Source of the DNA: Cordilura impudica
Lineage: Eukaryota; Arthropoda; Insecta; Diptera; Scathophagidae
Reading direction: 5' to 3'
NCBI GenBank assembly: GCA_963682025.1
Contig: OY821517.1
Coordinates: 100,946,107-101,010,106, forward strand
Length of the DNA: 64,000 nt
The stretch's first letter is position 1, and every line of letters starts with the position of its first letter. Under the pieces are notes generated by a model, which was not told where the DNA came from, made no database searches, and worked only from the letters and a program-made list of their open reading frames with translations. The position numbers were made by a program, and so were the translations under genes. This document shows, piece by piece, positions 33,771 through 44,094 of the stretch.

Positions 33771-34153
33771 GTACTCATCAAAAAAATTTATCGATTACGG
33801 CCATATTTTGTAAAATCACACAATTTTCGCACTTTTATAAACCAAATATCAAAAAAATCGATGCAACATATTTGTTTTTTTTATAGATTTAAGTGAAGAT
33901 CGGAATGTAGCTTTATATGGGGGTTATGATTAAGAATGGTAGTTATTATTGAATTACTGATTAATGAGTATTCATAACTCATAGAAACTAAATTTGACCG
34001 TTATAATAAGGGGCCTTTTATATGGAGGCTACGTCTAAACATGCACCGATTTTTACTAATTGCAATTCCGATTATGCCATGTACAGACAGGTGTATATTC
34101 AGATATTTTTGGTAGTTGCTAATATCTGCACACAGTGATACAGGGTGTAAAAA

Positions 34154-35960
34154 TGGTGGATGAATATTCTTTGATTTTAAACGAGACTACTGGCTTGATA
34201 TAATCCACCGCGGATGTTACAAGCTAGCAATATCCGTTAGTGAAGTCCATTGCAAGTTGTTTCGTACAGATAATTGATACTAATTGATTAATTAATTAAT
34301 TAATTGATACTAATTGATTATTAAATTGAGTGCCACAATTCAAGTTCTCTAAATTTGGATATTTCATATTTAGGGCTTTTGAATTTTTCTGAACCCATGT
34401 GCTCACCTGGGCCTTCCTTCCCTGAAAGATTTAAATATATTAACTCTCATCTTTTACAATCAGTAGCATACAATTGTAGCTTATGTCATACTTACTATTA
34501 TATTTAGTTATATTAGTCAGTAAGACAAACTAAGATTTAAGCTGTTTCTACTTTTTTGTTTTACTTAAACCTTCTCAAATCTTTCATACACTTTGTTTGC
34601 AACATTTGCTTGATGAAAAACGTACATACTCGTATTTAGTAGCATACAGAATACTTATAATTTTTAGGATTAACATACTTTAGTGGGCGAATGTTATTCG
34701 TAGAAAACTATTTCAATATTTTCATATCTTACATGCATTTAATAGTAACACATTACATATTTTTTTTTAAAAGTCGAAAATCTCTATATAATTTAGATTT
34801 TGAAACTAAACAAAGAGGGTTATTATCATACTCATTAGATAAACAATGGGCTGTCCGATGGACGACTGCATCTGGAATTTAGCATTCAAAAGAATGTAAT
34901 GAGAAGCAAGTAACATAATTTGAGTTACTGGGTTAAAATATTACAAAGATTTTTCATCAGTATTTTGTAAAAATGGAACACACATTATGCTTTTAACATG
35001 GTGGTCTTTTATCAATCATAACGACAAGGACTTCAAGCATCAACACATCAAGTAAACAATGTCATTTATATGAAAATAACTACTGCTCAATATAAAAACA
35101 TCTTCAAACTAAAGCTATAAACTTCAACAACCATTAGTTACAGCTCAAATGACACTTGTTAACTGTTAAAGATTGAGACATTTCAACGCTCATGTCATGT
35201 CACATGTAAGATTTGACAATGACAAATTTTTCAACATCCCCTTTTTACCACCATAAAAACCAACAAGAACTTAACACTTGAACTTCATCGTGCATACGAG
35301 TGAATGCTATAATGTATAAAAATGCGGGCAATTGCAATTTAAGAATAATTTCTTAAAGAAATTTAAAAGCAATACACCAAGTCCAATATCAAGAAGAAGA
35401 AAAAACAATAAGAATTAAGATATAATAAGCCCGTGTGTAGATAAATTTTCTAATCCCTCCTATGTACGAGTATGAAAAAAAAATAATTTCAGTGAACTTC
35501 ATTATGAGAGATAAGTGGTTATTGTTCATACTTTTATTCTTTTTTCTCACCTCCAGGAGGTCCACTCATCAAAAAACATCACGTACTCTTAGATGTGCTA
35601 CTTTAGAAATCTACCTCATGCAACATTCATGATCATCTTATGATTTAGCTGTTAAATAATAAGAAGAGAAGCCAAAAAACGAAAAAAAATGAAACCGAAA
35701 TGTTACAATAAAAAAACGACTAAACAATTTCAAAAGATTTACTCAGGTTTGGAATTTTTTTATGTTTCATGCGAAAATCGATGAGTAAAGTAAAATGATC
35801 TTAAGTCTAAGTCGTTGCAAGTACACAAAAAAGAAATAACATTAACCCCGAACGATTTTGATTAACAATTCTAGTAGCTGAGTATTGAAAAGCTACTGAA
35901 TTAAGTACTATTAAGATATAAGAAGACAATAGGTTTGTTGCATGGGTTTTATGTTTAACT
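34154..35960. other. AT-rich intergenic DNA with a possible core promoter
   Basis: A short tandem of ATTGATACTAATTGATTA units lies at about 34275-34322. At 35311 there is a TATAAAAATGCGGGC box in otherwise less AT-biased surroundings, followed by ~100 bp of A-rich, CAA-rich text. This could be a core promoter and 5' UTR, but no ORF follows, so I do not call a gene. Confidence 0.3.
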
Positions 35961-35962
35961 CA

Positions 35963-36016
<54 letters not shown>

Positions 36017-36048
36017 TACATACACACATACACATACACACACACAAT
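35961..36048. repeat. (CA)n microsatellite
   Basis: Nearly pure CACACA runs from about 35961 to 36010, followed by CATACATACACACATACACA and a final CACACACA to about 36048. Confidence 0.95.
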
Positions 36049-36685
36049 GAGTATGATTCTAAGGTAGTTAGATTGATCACCAAGTTTATTCTTAAGCTTC
36101 TAAACTCTTCTTTGGAGAGGATTAGTTATCAGCAGTTGGTTCATATTGTTGAAGGCATGTAAGTAATCTTACATGTAATTCAACATGGAGAAGGATTTAC
36201 CAATTTAGGCGGTGCACTAATATAAAAGCTTATTGCATTTGGGGTCAGCATTGATTTCTTTCGATTTATATCTAGGATCACAGTTAAGAGATTCAGTTTA
36301 ATTTACGGTTGACAAAAACGATATATTTTCTTGATCCCTATAACAAGAGAAGTTGATCACGATCACACCCTCAGTGGCTATGCTGAATTCTTAGTTTTTG
36401 TATAATATCGTTTACTGACATCTTGGTTGAGCTGCTATTCATCAAAATCGGTCCAACGGGCCACGAGATATGAAAGAAAATGTGAAAAAACGCTTGAAAA
36501 AATAAAAATGTTAAATGTGTTTGTTGTTCTTCTTAATTTTTCTTATTGATGCATTCCTTATAGTTGTCCCATTTGATTCATGAGGTTGTGTGTATGGTTA
36601 TACTGCACGTGTCGTATTAGCTTAAGCAATTATTGACAAATATTATCATTATCCCGATATAATAAAGAAAATCGACATATTAAAG
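36049..36685. other. Intergenic spacer
   Basis: Contains AAAATCGGTCCAACGGGCCA at about 36444, a phrase common near the ends of arthropod Helitrons and related repeats. No gene is seen. Confidence 0.3.
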
Positions 36686-37215
36686 AAAAAATTTTATTCC
36701 TTTTTTAATAAAAAGTACCTTTTTAATAAAGTATCTTTATTAAAATCTACCTTTTTTTGGCAATACATTTTTTTTAAAATAAGTAATTTTTTAAAATAAG
36801 TACTCTTTAAAAAAAACCTCTATCTAAATAAGTAACTTCTTTTAAAAAAGTAACCTTTTTTAAAACCCTTTTTTTAAAATATACTCTTTAAAAAAACTAC
36901 TTTTTTTTAGTAGTCTTTTAAAATCAAAAGTAGCATTTAAAAAAAAAAGTACCCTGTTTTTAAAAATATACAATTTTATTTATAAAATTTTACTTTAATA
37001 TAAAATTTTACTTTGTAAAAATTAAAATTTTTAAAACAAGTTTTCGTTTTTTAAATTACCATTTGCTTCAAAAAGTACCCTTTTAAAAAAGTATTTTTTT
37101 AAGGTACCCTGTTTTTCAAAAGTTCCATTTTATTAAAACAGTAAATTTTTTTGAAAAGAACCCATTTTTAGAAAGTATATATTTTTAAAAGTACCCTCTT
37201 TTAAAAAAGGTACCG
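36686..37215. repeat. Degenerate A/T-tract repeat with GTACC words
   Basis: About 530 bp of alternating T-runs and A-runs are punctuated by AAGTACCyTTT, AAGTAACyTTT or AAAAGTAGC words. Units are ~20-30 bp and partly palindromic (TTTTTAAAAAAGTAC). The stretch ends at a GGTACCGGC just before the truncated left LTR region. Confidence 0.7.
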
Positions 37216-37303
37216 GCTGGCTTAAACGGCAGAATCACCATGAAACAAGCTTACTTCGTCCACAAAATCAAAGAAAAAGATTAGAGTGGGGTAAAAGATG
37301 TAA
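37216..37303. other. Unmatched sequence left of the 5' LTR remnant
   Basis: This occupies the position where the first 100 bp of the left LTR should be, but it does not align with the right LTR beyond scattered words (TTCGTCCACAAAATC against TTTGTCCACACACTC). It is either a strongly diverged LTR start or foreign sequence joined by a deletion. Confidence 0.4.
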
Positions 37304-37477
37304 ACCTGTAAACCGCTGAGCCAGCTAAATCCCACGGTTATGTATTATTATAATTATCTATAGATAAACGTGTGAATGTGTGAGTGAATGTAATATTTGT
37401 AGGTAGATTTAAGTTGAGTAATTAATAAAGAGTTTTCAGTTCAGTCCGGAGAGCCAAATTGATGTGGTTTTATTATA
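37304..37477 (+). repeat. 5' LTR remnant of the gypsy/mdg1-like element
   Basis: These 174 bp are identical to 44245-44418 except for two substitutions (TAGATAAACG against TAGATATACG, and CCAAATTG against CCAAACTG) and no indels. It contains an AATAAAG polyadenylation signal and a TTCAGTTCAGTCC initiator-like block near its end. The first ~100 bp present in the right LTR are absent. The LTR ends TTTATTATA at 37477, directly before the primer-binding site. Confidence 0.85.
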
Positions 37478-37491
37478 TGGCGACCGTGACG
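37478..37491 (+). promoter_or_regulatory. Primer-binding site
   Basis: TGGCGACCGTGACG begins at the first base after the LTR. The TGG start is complementary to a tRNA CCA end. From family knowledge this sequence type pairs with tRNA-Arg in mdg1/412 elements; I could not verify the tRNA here. Confidence 0.75.
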
Positions 37492-38610
37492 AAAAACAAA
37501 AAAAACTTTAAATATAAAATAACAAGAACAAGTGTGTAACAATTAAAGTGATCTAAAAAAAAAGAATAACCAAAAGTGCAAACATGAAAAAAGGAAAAAA
37601 AACTACGACAAAGTTTAAATACAGGGAAAAATGATAATTTTTTTTTAAAGTAAACTTTTAACTTAAATAAATTAATAAAGTACAAACAAAATATAAGAAA
37701 ACATTTGAACATTTAATTAAAAGAAAAAACACAAATGTACTCTTTTAAAACACAACCAAAAAAAAATACCGCTACCTATGAATATAATAAGGAAATATTG
37801 GTGCTGTGTTCAATTATATTCTTGGAGTTAATATTTTAAATAAATTTATAAAATAAAACAACAAAATACCTAAATTACAAAAAAAAAGCGGAAAACAAAA
37901 TTTCAATTACGAAAAAAAATACAGTTAAAAAAAAAAAAGAATGTTGAAAAAAAAAAACACAAAATTAAACAAAATTCTTAACTTTGAAAAAAAAAAAAAA
38001 ACCACAAAACCTACTACAAAAAGCAATCATATATTAATAATTTGTCCAAGTGACAAATTAAGGAATCATCAATATTAATCTTTAACCTTATTGCCATAAC
38101 AACAACATAACAACGTTGACAACGATTATCAATACCAACAGCAGAAACAACGGCTAACGGAAAGTTGAACGAGTTAAGATTATCTTAAATTTAAAAATTT
38201 AGAATTCAAAATGTTATTTTGTAAGTGTTTGTATATAGAGTTCTTATTAAATTATTTATCAGCAATCACATTCATCAACTGTATTTTCATCCTTAACGTT
38301 TCATAATAATATATTTAGATGCTTTAATTTTTTTTTTGAATAACTAACACCATTAAAATTGTTTTTTATATACATACTTTTTCTATAGGGAAAAGAAGAA
38401 AATGTAAAATTTTCCAAAACTAGTGTAAAAATTAAAATATAGATAAAAAAATAATTCAATTTTAATCTCTTTTTTTCAAATATGTGTACTTAGTAAAGCA
38501 ATTTAATTTTTATTGCGTTGAGGATATGTTAAATATATATTGAGGTAAATTTTTGTTAGGAGAAGTTTAAAGAATAAGAGATATAATTCATAGGTTACTA
38601 GGTAGATAAT
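37492..38610. other. Long A-rich leader of the LTR retrotransposon
   Basis: About 1.1 kb with many A-runs and no substantial plus-strand ORF. It is the untranslated leader between the PBS and the small ORF, where packaging signals and splice sites would be expected. Confidence 0.6.
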
Positions 38611-38829
38611 ATGGGCAACCCAGAGTCAACATTGGAGAAACCGAACGCGAACGTGATAACAAATGTAGAAGTTGTTGATCACACGGCGCGAATCGACTCA
38701 TTATGGTTCCTACTCCTATGCATTACAGTAATGACTGGTGCAAATCTTTTACTTAAATTGTACCTACTCCATAAGAGATCACTGCGTAAGAAGTACGCAA
38801 GTAGGTCCGACAACTTAGACAAAATTTAG
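38611..38829 (+). CDS. Small ORF: putative N-myristoylated one-pass membrane protein
   Basis: This 72-codon ORF starts ATGGGC, with an AT-rich, non-coding leader upstream. The protein begins MGNPES, a good N-myristoylation context (Gly2, Ser6). A middle hydrophobic segment follows at about residues 30-50 (LWFLLLCITVMTGANLLLKL). Next comes a basic stretch (HKRSLRKKY, about residues 54-62), and the end is NLDKI. The frame is open and separate from gag, 236 nt upstream of it, inside the retrotransposon. I believe similar MGN...DKI proteins occur in other insect mdg1/412-type elements, but no function is known to me. Membrane anchoring of particles or host interaction is speculation. It is not an envelope gene: it is too short and has no signal peptide. 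Confidence 0.65.
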   Translation: MGNPESTLEKPNANVITNVEVVDHTARIDSLWFLLLCITVMTGANLLLKLYLLHKRSLRKKYASRSDNLDKI

Positions 38830-39065
38830 GTTTATGGAATCAGCATAACACAATTTGGCTTGATGAAAAGATAACTACAAAAATTTCGATTTTATATTAG
38901 ATATTTTATATTTTTTTTTTTGTGTTTTGAGTAAATGGCCTAATGAGCCAGGATGAATTTGTTTTTTATATACGGCGTCTCTGAGCGCAAATTCGTACTT
39001 CAATGATTATTGACTTTAAGCGCCAATATACATTTTTTTTTCCTTCCTGTTTCATAATTTAATAT

Positions 39066-40262
39066 ATGGACTGGCCAACGATTTTGAGCCAGTGTAGGAA
39101 TATTAGAGAGGAATTCGACAAATCCTACAAGTGCCTAAATACAGATAGACCGGCTAGGGAAGATACTGTCGAAAGACATATAAGAAACCTTTCCTTGCGG
39201 CTAGAAGAGATAAGGGTGGTACTTAACGTCCATTACGAACGACTTACGACTGCACATAAAGTTGCATCCGAAGGGTTCTTCTTTGACGTGAGGAACAGAC
39301 TTATTGCGGTAGCGGCAAGAAGGGGCATAGAGGTAAAATTGCCTCTAACACTCCATGAACGAGTGTCCTTGGAGGTTTTGGAACAGGAAATAGACCCTAG
39401 TAGAGACCCACAGTCATTGGGAGAAAATATAGACCGAAATAGGGAACCACAAATGATAATGGCGCAGACACCAGTTCAATTTTTAAATATAGCCTCGAAG
39501 TTAATACCTGACTTCGATGGCAAAGCGGAAAACTTAACGGCATTTCTAGATGCCATTGCATTAGTGGATTCGATAAAGGAGGCACATGATGCTCTAGCAG
39601 TTAGTCTAATTAAGACAAAACTAAAGGGTTCTGCCAGGAATATCTTGTCCACTGAGACCACGGTACAAGAAGTGGTCGCAAAACTGAAAACTTCTGTTAA
39701 AGGAGAATCAGTTGATGTATTGTCAGCAAAGCTGATGAACATCAGGCAAACTGGCAAGAGTGCGAATGCCTATGTAAAGGAAGTTGAAGACATCACCAAG
39801 GCATTGCAAGGTGCCTATATTTCGGACGGTCTATCGGCCGAAATTGCCAATAAATATTCGACACAATTGGCTGTAAAAGCCATTGTTAAAAATGCCCAAA
39901 ATGACAGGGTTAGGCTCATAATATAATCAGGACAGTTCGGGAACATGAACGAACTGGTGGCTAAATTCGTTAATAGCTGTACCGAGGCATACGGACAGCC
40001 TAATACAATTTTGTATACAAATAGCCGGGGACAGCGAAATTCCAATAGGGGAAACAACCGCGGTAGTTACCGTGGGAATTTCTACAATAATTCAAATAAT
40101 CGAGGTAGAGGAAACTACCAAGTTAATAATAATAATAGTCAATATAGGAATAATGGAAATCGTGGTGCCAATGGTGGACGACGATATAATAATGTAAATG
40201 TCAGACTGATCAATGATCAATATGAGGTTCCGGGAAACGGGGACCAACCTCTGAGAGAATAA
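39066..40262 (+). pseudogene. gag: gag, interrupted by an in-frame TAA
   Basis: It starts at ATG 39066 (MDWPTILSQCRNIREEF). The matrix/capsid-like part runs to TAA at 39924-39926. The same frame then resumes (SGQFGNMNELVAKFVNSC) and reaches its natural stop at 40260-40262, so a single nonsense change splits an otherwise ~398-codon gene. A central region (PVQFLNIASKLIPDFDGKAE) fits the capsid region of mdg1-type Gag. The C-terminal ~80 residues are rich in Asn, Arg and Gly (NRGNNRGSYRGN, NNRGRGNYQ) in place of a CCHC zinc knuckle, which suits nucleic-acid binding. Pol overlaps the last 37 nt in the -1 frame. Confidence 0.85.
40226..40262 (+). promoter_or_regulatory. Gag-Pol overlap with GGGAAAC slippery heptamer
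   Basis: The pol frame is open from 40226, just after a TGA at 40223-40225, while gag ends at 40262, so the frames overlap by 37 nt. Within the overlap, GGGAAAC occupies 40232-40238 and is phased G GGA AAC in the gag frame, exactly the X XXY YYZ rule for -1 ribosomal frameshifting. Slippage there would join Gag to Pol. A GC-richer stretch (GGGGACCAACC) follows at once. Function is inferred. Confidence 0.7.
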
Positions 40263-40834
40263 TTAATAGAATATATAAGCTCAATCTCAGTCTAGGTGTA
40301 TTTGTGAAACTTCATAACACAACAAACAAATTATTAACATTGCTTGTAGATACAGGAGCAGATATATCGCTGCTAAAAATTGAAAATGTAAACCACAACC
40401 ATTTGAATTCAGGGGAAATAACAACCCTTAGCGGTATAGGTCGAGATACGGTCCAATCAATTGGCTGCACGCAAATTGACCTTAGAGTTGAAAATATACT
40501 AATAAAGCATAAATTTCATGCAGTACCGAATGATTTTCCCATACCATGCGATGGAATCATCGGTATAGATTTTCTTAAGGAATTCAATTGTAAACTCGAC
40601 TTTATGGAAAATAAGGATTGGCTCGTTTTACAACCACACAATTTCCAACATTTTGCAATACCAATAAAAAACACCTGTATCAATAATTCGATCATGCTAC
40701 CGGCAAGATCACAAGTGGTGCGAAAAATATACATTGACTCAGAGCATAAAGAATTGTTGATTCCTAATCAGGAAATTCAACCAGGCGTATATATTGCAAA
40801 TACAATAGTTCAAGGCAATAACGCGTAGAAATAA
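40263..40834 (+). pseudogene. pol: pol, protease part (ends at two stops)
   Basis: The frame entered by -1 frameshifting encodes an aspartic protease with active-site LLVDTGADISLL (about 40337-40372) and a DGIIGIDFL flap/ILG-like motif at about 40550. The protease is needed to cleave Gag-Pol. The frame hits TAG at 40826-40828 and TAA at 40832-40834, then continues open in the same frame into the reverse transcriptase. Compared with relatives, the linker between protease and RT looks short here, so a small deletion may have created the stops; that comparison is from memory and is inference. Confidence 0.8.
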
Positions 40835-43744
40835 CGTAGCAGAAATTTCCCAGATCAATTCAAAGAAAATTTAACGAAACTCTGTACCACATACAGCGAC
40901 ATATTCGCCCTTGAAACGGAAACAGTTTCTACAAATAATTTTTATAGGCAAAAACTTAGTCTGAGTGACAAAACACCGAGCTATATAAAGAACTATAGAA
41001 TACCACACGCTCATAAAGCGGAAATCAATAGGCAGGTTGAAAAACTAGTAAATGATGGGGTAGTAGAACCATCAACTTCGGAATATAACAGCCCTTTATT
41101 GCTAGTTCCTAAGAAATCATTACCAGACTCAAAGGAGAAAAGGTGGCGATTGGTAATCGACTATCGCCAGGTAAATAAAAAGTTAATAGCGGACAAATTC
41201 CCCCTGCCAAGAATAGACGATATTCTTGACCAGTTAGGACGGGCAAAATATTTTTCCTGTCTAGATCTAATGTCTGGATTTCACCAGATAGAATTGCATG
41301 AGGATTCAAGGGACATAACATCCTTTTCCACCGTAAATGGCTCTTATCGTTTTAAACGACTCCCATACGGTCTTAAGATTGCTCCAAATTCTTTTCAACG
41401 CATGATGACCCTTGCATTTTCTGGTTTAACACCATCACAAGCATTTTTATACATGGATGATTTAGTAGTACTAGGATGTTCGGAAAAACATATGTTCAAA
41501 AATTTAACAGATGTTTTCGAACTATGTCGAAAGTACAATCTAAAACTGCATCCAGAGAAGTGCACATTTTTCATGCACGAGGTCACTTATCTCGGGCATA
41601 AATGTACTGACAAAGGTATCCTGCCGGATGACAGTAAGTACACAGCAATCAGAGACTATCCAGTCCCGACTAATGCAGACGAAGCCAGGAGATTCGATGC
41701 TTTCTGCAACTATTATAGAAGGTTCATTCGGAATTTTTCTGATCATTTCCGTCACTTGTCAAGACTGACAAGGAAAAATGTTAAATTTCAATGGAACGAA
41801 GAATGCCAGGTGGCATTTAAATATCTCAAACAGGCGTTAATGAATCCGGGAATTCTACAATATCCTGACTTTGATAAACCTTTTTGCATCACAACGGATG
41901 CCAGTAAACACGCCTGTGGGGCGGTACTTAGTCAGGAGTATGAACGCAAACAGCTTCCAGTTGCTTACGCCTCAAAAACTTTCACTAAAGGGGAAAGTAA
42001 TAAGTCCACAATTGAGCAAGAGCTCACGGCAATTCATTGGGCAATTACACATTTTAGGCCATATATATATGGTACACATTTTTTGATCAAAACAGATCAT
42101 CGCCCCCTAACCTACCTGTTCTCCTTAAAGAACCCAAGTTCTAAATTAACCCGTATGAGATTAGATCTCGAAGAATATGATTTCACGGTGGTATATCTCA
42201 GAGGTAAGGAAAATGTCGTCGCGGATGCACTTTCAAGGATAACAATAGATGATTTGAGGGAAATGGATAGAACCATCTCAAGTATACTAAAGGTATCAAC
42301 AAGGTCATCTACGGAACGGACAAATACGGACGAAAATCCCCTCAATCAGCAAAAGGATTACAAAAGGCCCAATGTATTGGAGGTCATAAATTACACTGAC
42401 GTCAGGAAACATCCGAAATTAAGAATGACTCCAACCCAATGCTATTTGAAGCGTGGGGGAAAAATTATCCAAAGGATAATGATAGACGACCTGTTTGTTA
42501 ATGGGAAAATTGACCTAGGACAATTCTTCCCAAGGCTGGAATCATTGGCCGGCAAACATGGTATTGTCAAAGTACAAATGTCACCCAGTGAACAAATTTT
42601 CGAATTTGTCACATTAGATGAATTTAAGGCCTTGGGCAATGAGAAATTAATAAATTTAAGAGTAGCGCTACTACCAGGGGTGACCAAGCTGAAAAATAAG
42701 GGTGATATAGTGAAAATTATTGAAAAATATCATGATGACCCAATTCAAGGGGGACACTGTGGTATTACAAGAACACTGAATAAGATAAAAAGATATTTCT
42801 ATTGGCCAAAAATGATTAAAGATGTATCGAAATACGTCAAATCATGCCAGAAATGTCAGAAAGACAAGGTAACTCGGCATACGAGAACACCCATGACCTT
42901 GACGAAGACGCCTACTAAAGCTTTTGAAACTGTATTAATAGATACTATTGGTCCGTTACCTCGGACGGAAAAGGGCAATGAATATGCGGTGACGTTTATA
43001 TGTGATCTTACCAAATATTTGGTTGCTGTACCAGTACCAGACAAAAGCGCGAAGACCGTTGCGAAAGCTATATTTGAATCTCATATACTAACGTACGGTC
43101 CTATGATGACGATCATTACGGACATGGGTACGGAGTATAAAAATTCAATAATTAATGATTTGTGTAAGTACCTCAGAATAGAGAATATAACATCGACAGC
43201 TTACCATCATCAGACCCTTGGTACTGTGGAACGCAGTCATCGAACGTTCAATGAATACGTACGATCGTATTTATCACTTGATAGAGAAGACTGGGATGAA
43301 TGGTTATTGTACTTTATGTACTGTTTCAATACAACCCCTTCGGTGGTACATGGATATTGTCCATACGAATTGGTGTTCGGGAAAATACCAAATGGGTTTG
43401 AGTTATTCAACACAGTCAATGACGTAACACCTCTCTATAACGTCGACGATTATTCGAAAGAGATTAGGTATAGATTAGAAATAGCCTATAAAAGGGTTAG
43501 ACTTATGCTTGAGAGGGCAAAGTTAAGGCAAAAGGACTTCTATGACAAGAAAAGTAAGGAGATAATATTGAAGAAAAATGACTTGGTTCTGCTTAGAAAT
43601 GAAGCAGGACACAAGTTAGAGAATAAATATTTAGGACCTTTTAAAGTAATAGAATTAGGTTACAACAATAATGTTGTTATAGAGGATAATAAAAATAAAA
43701 GGCAAAATATACATAGAGATAGATTAAAAATTTATAATAAATAG
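40835..43744 (+). CDS. pol: pol, reverse transcriptase - RNase H - integrase part
   Basis: The open frame runs from 40835, after the double stop, to TAG at 43742-43744; it has no start of its own and depends on readthrough. Counting residues from 41099, the RT has LVIDYRQVNK (18-27), FSCLDLMSGFHQ (first catalytic Asp, about 56), LPYGLKIAP (88-95) and YMDD (118-121). The RNase H has ITTDASKHACG (about 264), IEQELTA and KTDHRPL, and ends ADALSR. The integrase has an HHCC finger (GGHCGI...CQKCQKDK), then the DDE core: LIDTIGPLP (about 615), TDMGTEY (about 674) and GTVERSHR (about 710). All catalytic residues I can check are present, so the enzyme part looks intact despite the upstream stops. No chromodomain is evident. 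Confidence 0.9.
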   Translation, partial: RSRNFPDQFKENLTKLCTTYSDIFALETETVSTNNFYRQKLSLSDKTPSYIKNYRIPHAHKAEINRQVEKLVNDGVVEPSTSEYNSPLLLVPKKSLPDSKEKRWRLVIDYRQVNKKLIADKFPLPRIDDILDQLGRAKYFSCLDLMSGFHQIELHEDSRDITSFSTVNGSYRFKRLPYGLKIAPNSFQRMMTLAFSGLTPSQAFLYMDDLVVLGCSEKHMFKNLTDVFELCRKYNLKLHPEKCTFFMHEVTYLGHKCTDKGILPDDSKYTAIRDYPVPTNADEARRFDAFCNYYRRFIRNFSDHFRHLSRLTRKNVKFQWNEECQVAFKYLKQALMNPGILQYPDFDKPFCITTDASKHACGAVLSQEYERKQLPVAYASKTFTKGESNKSTIEQELTAIHWAITHFRPYIYGTHFLIKTDHRPLTYLFSLKNPSSKLTRMRLDLEEYDFTVVYLRGKENVVADALSRITIDDLREMDRTISSILKVSTRSSTERTNTDENPLNQQKDYKRPNVLEVINYTDVRKHPKLRMTPTQCYLKRGGKIIQRIMIDDLFVNGKIDLGQFFPRLESLAGKHGIVKVQMSPSEQIFEFVTLDEFKALGNEKLINLRVALLPGVTKLKNKGDIVKIIEKYHDDPIQGGHCGITRTLNKIKRYFYWPKMIKDVSKYVKSCQKCQKDKVTRHTRTPMTLTKTPTKAFETVLIDTIGPLPRTEKGNEYAVTFICDLTKYLVAVPVPDKSAKTVAKAIFESHILTYGPMMTIITDMGTEYKNSIINDLCKYLRIENITSTAYHHQTLGTVERSHRTFNEYVRSYLSLDREDWDEWLLYFMYCFNTTPSVVHGYCPYELVFGKIPNGFELFNTVNDVTPLYNVDDYSKEIRYRLEIAYKRVRLMLERAKLRQKDFYDKKSKEIILKKNDLVLLRNEAGHKLENKYLGPFKVIELGYNNNVVIEDNKNKRQNIHRDRLKIYNK

Positions 43745-44094
43745 GTAATAATTTTTATTTCTTTTTTTTTAGTCTTAAACATTACAATTGCACAATTATT
43801 TTATTCGTTTAGTTCGTTATTAGTTATTTTTAATTATTACTACATTTTTTTTTTTTTAAATATAATAAATTTTAATATTAATAAATTTAAAGAAAAAAAG
43901 AAAAAAGAAAATTAATTTTAAATTGAAATTCTCAACTAGAACTAAAGTTAACAATAATACAAAACTTAAATTTGAAATTTGGAAAATTAAAATTAAAAAC
44001 TTTAGAATTAACATCAAACTTAAGAAAATAAACTTAATATTGAAAAAAAATTTTTTTTATTAGATGTAATTTTACAGAAATTGTAATTATTTTT

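Larger units (their letters stand above)
32404..34153 (-). mobile_element. HINE copy 13, ancient and split by R3
   Basis: The left piece (32404-32460) keeps GAAAAAGTTTATATCGGATA and GAGGACTAG. The right piece (about 33780-34153) keeps ATAGATTTAAGTGAAGATCG, GGGGGTTATGATTAAGAATG and an eroded 5' end (ACACAGTGATACAGGGTGTA). Together they form one collinear minus-strand copy. Repeat R3 (32473-33770) lies between them. It is the most diverged HINE here and lacks the microsatellite. Confidence 0.6.

Noticed and set aside
37216..37303. Treating the whole segment as the missing start of the left LTR
   Set aside because: Only scattered words match the right LTR; alignment is reliable only from 37304.
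41109..43419. Minus-strand ORFs of 60-80 codons across pol
   Set aside because: Antisense shadows of the intact pol frame.
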